From contig NZ_JADKYY010000011.1 of NCBI RefSeq assembly GCF_015354315.1, positions 17,119-81,118 on the forward strand: 64,000 nucleotides of DNA, in the 5' to 3' direction. A program made the position numbers and the translations under genes. Below, piece by piece: positions 61,138-64,000 of the stretch (position 1 is the first letter of the stretch; every line of letters starts with the position of its first letter). This DNA is from Planobacterium oryzisoli (GTDB taxonomy: Bacteria > Bacteroidota > Bacteroidia > Flavobacteriales > Weeksellaceae). The notes under the pieces were generated by a model. The model had not been told where the DNA came from, searched no databases, and worked only from the letters and a program-made list of their open reading frames with translations.

Positions 61138-61638
61138 ATGAAAAAATTAAGTGTATTATTTGCAGCGGTAATGATGTTTATGTCAGTAGGATTTGCAAAG
61201 GCCCAGAAAGTAGCGTCCCTGGATTTACAGGCGGTGCTTAATTTGATGCCAGAAAAAATAAAAGCGGATGAGCAACTGATGGCTCTTAACAACACGAAGA
61301 AGGCGGAGATTGAAAAAGAAATTGCTAAAGTGCAAGATCTATTCAAGAAATACTCTGAAGAAGCACCAAAGCAAACACCTCAGGTAAATGAGCAGCGCGA
61401 TGCGGAAATTCAGAAAATGCAGGAAAAAGTTCGCCAGATGCAAGCTGCCGCACAGAAGGATCTGGGCGAAAAAACAGATGCTGCATACGGACCGATTGAG
61501 AAGAAATTCAATGATGCCCTTACCAGAGCTGCAAAAGCTAATGGCTGGGAGTTTATATTTGATGCCAATAGTATGGGTCTAATATACAAAGCTGGTCCAG
61601 ATGCGACCGCAGCGGTTAAAAAAGAATTAGGACTTTAA
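61138..61638 (+). CDS. ompH: OmpH/Skp-family periplasmic chaperone
   Basis: 166 residues with a signal peptide (KKLSVLFAAVMMFMSVGFAKA) and the Skp pattern: KVASLDLQAVLNLMPEKIKADE, a long coiled-coil of charged heptads (about 45-120), and a C-terminal strand (GLIYKAGPDATAAV). Holds outer-membrane proteins on the way to BamA, its neighbour. 81 bases after bamA. Ends at a good terminator. Confidence 0.93.
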   Translation: MKKLSVLFAAVMMFMSVGFAKAQKVASLDLQAVLNLMPEKIKADEQLMALNNTKKAEIEKEIAKVQDLFKKYSEEAPKQTPQVNEQRDAEIQKMQEKVRQMQAAAQKDLGEKTDAAYGPIEKKFNDALTRAAKANGWEFIFDANSMGLIYKAGPDATAAVKKELGL

Positions 61639-61656
61639 TTACTATTTCCTTACGAC

Positions 61657-61688
61657 AAAACCATCCTTTGAAGAGGGTGGTTTTTTTT
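61657..61688 (+). terminator. intrinsic terminator of bamA-ompH
   Basis: 11-pair stem with one G-T wobble (61657-61667 with 61674-61684), followed by an uninterrupted T tract that merges with the next promoter's -7 box. Confidence 0.88.
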
Positions 61689-61695
61689 ATTTTTG
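61688..61695 (+). promoter_or_regulatory. -7 box TATTTTTG directly before the thioesterase ATG
   Basis: Exact TAnnTTTG with TTG at 61668-61670, 17 bases upstream and in the terminator loop. The ATG begins 4 bases after the box, so the mRNA is probably leaderless. Confidence 0.6.
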
Positions 61696-61699
61696 CTAT

Positions 61700-62188
61700 A
61701 TGATTAAAGAAGTATCTACAAGCGTAAAAGTGCGTTTCAGTGACTGTGATCCAATCGGTCATCTCAATAATGTAAAATACCTGGAGTATATGCTTAATGC
61801 CCGAGAAGATCATGTCGAGCAGTTTTATGGGTTCACTTACGAACAGTATACAAAGAAAACGGGTTGCACTTGGATAGCCATTCAGAATGAGATTGCTTAT
61901 TTAAAAGAAGTGCGCTATAATGCGCGGGTGGTTATCTCCAGTAAAACGATAGAGATTGGGGACCGCGTCTCCAAAGTGGAGATCTTAATGAAAAGTGAGG
62001 ATGAATCCATAGTGCATGCCGTTCTTTGGATTACCGTTATCTATTTTAATTTGAAAACACGGCGCTCCGAGGTACACCCTGCAGAGACAAGAAAATTATT
62101 TGAGAAGTTCCATGTGGAGCTAGAGCAAAAGGATTTTCAGAGTAGAACAGAATATTTAAGAAAACTAAACAAGCATGCTGGTAAATAA
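61700..62188 (+). CDS. 4HBT hotdog thioesterase (YbgC-like)
   Basis: 162 residues with the 4-hydroxybenzoyl-CoA thioesterase motif RFSDCDPIGHLNNVKYLEYML, which carries the Asp nucleophile/base, and the paired NEIAYLKEVRYNARVVISSK. Hydrolyses acyl-CoA or acyl-ACP esters. Its last 14 bases overlap rmlD, so the two are coupled. Substrate unknown. Confidence 0.9.
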   Translation: MIKEVSTSVKVRFSDCDPIGHLNNVKYLEYMLNAREDHVEQFYGFTYEQYTKKTGCTWIAIQNEIAYLKEVRYNARVVISSKTIEIGDRVSKVEILMKSEDESIVHAVLWITVIYFNLKTRRSEVHPAETRKLFEKFHVELEQKDFQSRTEYLRKLNKHAGK

Positions 62189-63056
62189 TCCCGTTATATT
62201 AGTAGTAGGTGCAAAAGGACAGTTAGCACAATGTATTGAAAAAATAAGCGAATACTATTTGGAGCGCTATGAGTTTCGCTTTGTTTCTTCCGAAGAAATG
62301 GACGTGCGAGAAGAAAGTTCTGTTAAGGATAGCTTTGAACGGCATAAGCCAGCGTATTGTATTAATACCTCTGCGTACACGGCTGTGGACCTGGCGGAGT
62401 CTGAGCCAGAGGATGCGTTTGCAGTCAATGCAGATGGGCCAAGAAATTTGGCCGTCGTTTGCAGTGAATTTAACTGTACCCTCATACACGTCTCAACGGA
62501 CTACGTATTTGATGGTGATACCCGTATTGCTTACGATGAAGATAATTTCACAAGCCCGCAGAGTGTTTATGGAGCGTCTAAATTGCAAGGCGAACAGTGG
62601 GCCCTGGAGCAGTGGGATAAAACTATTGTTGTAAGGACTTCCTGGTTGTACTCTGAATTTGGTAAAAATTTTGTGAAAACCATGCTCCACCTTTTTACCA
62701 ATAAAAAGGAAATTCAAGTAGTAAGTGACCAGTATGGTCAACCAACCTATGCGGTAGATCTTGCACAAGTGCTAATGGATATCATCTCTTGTGAAAGGAA
62801 AACCTATGGAGTTTTCCATTATTCCAATTTTGGAGAAACAACTTGGTTTGATTTCGCAACGCAGATTAAGAAATTGTCGGGATCCAAGATTGTGATCCAT
62901 CCTGTTGATTCCTCTGTATTTCCCACAGTTGCAAAACGTCCTTTGCGAAGTACACTTAGTTTAGATAAGATTGAGAAATGCTATGGAGTGCAGTCCCCTT
63001 ATTGGGAAAATAGTTTAGAGCAATGTTTGCACGCTTTAGAAGAATTGGAGTTATGA
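62175..63056 (+). CDS. rmlD: dTDP-4-dehydrorhamnose reductase
   Basis: 293 residues of the RmlD SDR family: nucleotide motif VVGAKGQLAQCI, SESEPEDAFAVN region, STDYVFDGDTRIAYDE (with Y-x3-K active pair at VYGASKLQGE), and RTSWLYSEFGKNFVKTM. Last step of dTDP-L-rhamnose synthesis for surface polysaccharide. The rmlA, B and C genes are not in the window. Confidence 0.93.
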   Translation: MLVNNPVILVVGAKGQLAQCIEKISEYYLERYEFRFVSSEEMDVREESSVKDSFERHKPAYCINTSAYTAVDLAESEPEDAFAVNADGPRNLAVVCSEFNCTLIHVSTDYVFDGDTRIAYDEDNFTSPQSVYGASKLQGEQWALEQWDKTIVVRTSWLYSEFGKNFVKTMLHLFTNKKEIQVVSDQYGQPTYAVDLAQVLMDIISCERKTYGVFHYSNFGETTWFDFATQIKKLSGSKIVIHPVDSSVFPTVAKRPLRSTLSLDKIEKCYGVQSPYWENSLEQCLHALEELEL

Positions 63057-63739
63057 GAAAATTAGTATTGACAATAACACTAAGCATGTTTGTGTGTGGA
63101 AAGGCCCAGCAAGTACGTCTTAGTAAAGCCGAGTCCGTAGGACCGGAAGGGTCCACCGCATTCTATAAATTAGATTCGTTACAGAAGGAATATAAGTATT
63201 TAGGAGAATTGGAAATTTGGGGTGCTACTGAAGATGAGGCGATGCTTTTTAATAAGGTATTAGATAAATCAAAGCAGATCGGAGCCAATGCCTACTTGTG
63301 GCAACCCATAGAAAGTTTGGAAGGTGTCACAACATTTAACCCTAACCATTTTTATTTGTCTCTTTATTACGTGCAGTCTTATAAAAAAGAGGAAAATGTA
63401 GTATATCTTATATCTTCTTCATCTGAGAAGCAACGTGTCACTGTTAATGGTACTAAAACAAATCTTCCGCCAAAATCATTTCGAAGATTCGTACTTAGTC
63501 CTGGAGAAACAATGGATATTGCATCCGGTGGATTTTTAGGGAGCAAGATAAATCTAAGTTACAAAGAAAATCAACCAGTACAGTTTCTTCGAATATTGAA
63601 GGGTGGGATAAGTGTAAATCACGGCGCTCCAGAAGGAGGGTTAAAAATAAAGTCAGGAGATTTGCAAATTCTAGAAAATAGATTTGGCTATTTTCTCACG
63701 CAATTATACAGTATAGATAATCATTCGATCCAACAGTAA
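63053..63739 (+). CDS. exported protein of unknown function
   Basis: 228 residues from ATG 63053, overlapping the rmlD stop in ATGA. Signal peptide (RKLVLTITLSMFVCGKAQQ), then a mixed alpha/beta domain (YKYLGELEIWGATEDEAMLFN, KQIGANAYLWQPIESLEG) and a C-terminal beta-rich part (YLISSSSEKQRVTVNGTKT, SFRRFVLSPGETMDIASGGF). Family not recognised. The coupling to rmlD suggests an envelope context, no more. Confidence 0.72.
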   Translation: MRKLVLTITLSMFVCGKAQQVRLSKAESVGPEGSTAFYKLDSLQKEYKYLGELEIWGATEDEAMLFNKVLDKSKQIGANAYLWQPIESLEGVTTFNPNHFYLSLYYVQSYKKEENVVYLISSSSEKQRVTVNGTKTNLPPKSFRRFVLSPGETMDIASGGFLGSKINLSYKENQPVQFLRILKGGISVNHGAPEGGLKIKSGDLQILENRFGYFLTQLYSIDNHSIQQ

Positions 63740-63858
63740 TCTCTTCACTCTGCGATCAAACTTCTACAATAAAGGGAATGTGTTTTTTTTAGGTGTAAAT
63801 TTTTCTTTCTAATAGTCAAAAAGTTACGTTTTATTTGAGTGAAAAAGTGCAGTATAAT

Positions 63859-63888
63859 TTGGAAGGAGAGAGAAAACGCGTATCTTTG
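63859..63888 (+). promoter_or_regulatory. consensus promoter TTG-N19-TATCTTTG, probably of a stable-RNA operon
   Basis: TTG at 63859-63861 and TATCTTTG at 63881-63888, exactly 19 bases apart. No open reading frame starts in the 112 bases from the box to the window end. Such promoters with a non-coding leader commonly precede rRNA operons in this class (inference). Bases 63740-63858 hold no gene that I can see. Confidence 0.6.
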
Positions 63889-64000
63889 CAATCCGAAATC
63901 GAAAGAAGGTAGGAGCGCAGGAGTAGATGATTGAATTAGGAAAGGAGTTAGGGATAAGAGAGGGCGTTTGGTCTTCGAAAGAATCTCAAAATTTTTTTCA

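Noticed and set aside
1..64000. Mobile elements, CRISPR arrays, defence islands or a novel gene cassette
   Set aside because: No repeats in array form, transposase, phage or defence genes were seen; the genes are core metabolic and envelope functions with uniform composition.

Overview
The window is chromosomal DNA from a Bacteroidota bacterium of class Flavobacteriia, most likely the Weeksellaceae/Chryseobacterium clade. Four things point there: promoters of the Bacteroidota type (TAnnTTTG -7 box, sometimes with TTG about 19 bp upstream) in front of many genes; almost no purine-rich Shine-Dalgarno sequences; family versions typical of the phylum (fused CcoN-CcoO, DUF4251 lipoprotein, CCDC81-like HU protein, long IleS, mitochondrial-type aconitase, one-haem CcoP); and an AT-rich composition that stays even throughout. 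No insertion sequence, prophage, CRISPR array, tRNA or complete rRNA gene was seen. This is compact, vertically inherited core genome.

Layout. 0-5 kb: 3' end of a MeaB-type GTPase, a DUF4251 lipoprotein, an M48 metalloprotease lipoprotein, a small membrane protein, then on the minus strand an MlaE-MlaF lipid transporter overlapping a small outer-membrane barrel gene. 4.5-10.2 kb: queE-folD-pgi and lon, all minus. 10.5-18.3 kb: ppiD, an MCE/MlaD-like protein that could partner the distant MlaEF, two Fe-S proteins of heterodisulfide-reductase type, two orphans and serS. 18.3-27.1 kb: the whole cbb3 oxidase locus on the minus strand (ccoI, ccoS, ccoNO, ccoQ, ccoP, ccoG, ccoH, SafE-like), divergent from a cysteine-free Crp/Fnr regulator. 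27.9-33.1 kb: panB, a small membrane protein, a pseudouridine synthase, aconitase and a WG-repeat-like protein. 33.1-35.3 kb: a TPP riboswitch controlling a TonB-dependent receptor. 35.4-43.6 kb: CCDC81-HU membrane protein, thioesterase, 2-hydroxyacid dehydrogenase, serine hydrolase, Ig-like lipoprotein and haem-binding protein, then a minus cluster of enoyl-CoA hydratase, dCMP deaminase, XerD and NUDIX. 43.7-47.4 kb: OxyR, metK with a long leader, an exported orphan and a HAD nucleotidase. 47.4-53.5 kb: ileS, TraR/DksA-like, lspA, trpS and a DUF2062 gene, minus. 53.6-63.7 kb: topA, a degenerate arginase-fold protein, uppS-bamA-ompH (envelope biogenesis), a thioesterase, rmlD and an exported orphan. 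The last 260 bases hold a textbook promoter with no gene behind it, probably the leader of a stable-RNA operon.

Themes: envelope building (Mla, LspA, UppS, BamA, OmpH, PpiD, RmlD), microaerobic respiration (cbb3 plus regulator) and translation (SerS, TrpS, IleS). I found no clearly new multi-gene system. The items most worth a second look are regulatory (overlapping ccoI/crp promoters in a perfect palindrome, possible leaderless starts, an attenuator-like hairpin between ccoP and ccoG, the TPP and metK leaders) and a few divergent proteins (arginase-fold pseudoenzyme, cysteine-poor DksA-like protein, SPOR-less CCDC81-HU protein). Many start codons given here lie downstream of the longest possible ORF start, usually because the promoter or a terminator lies inside the longer reading.
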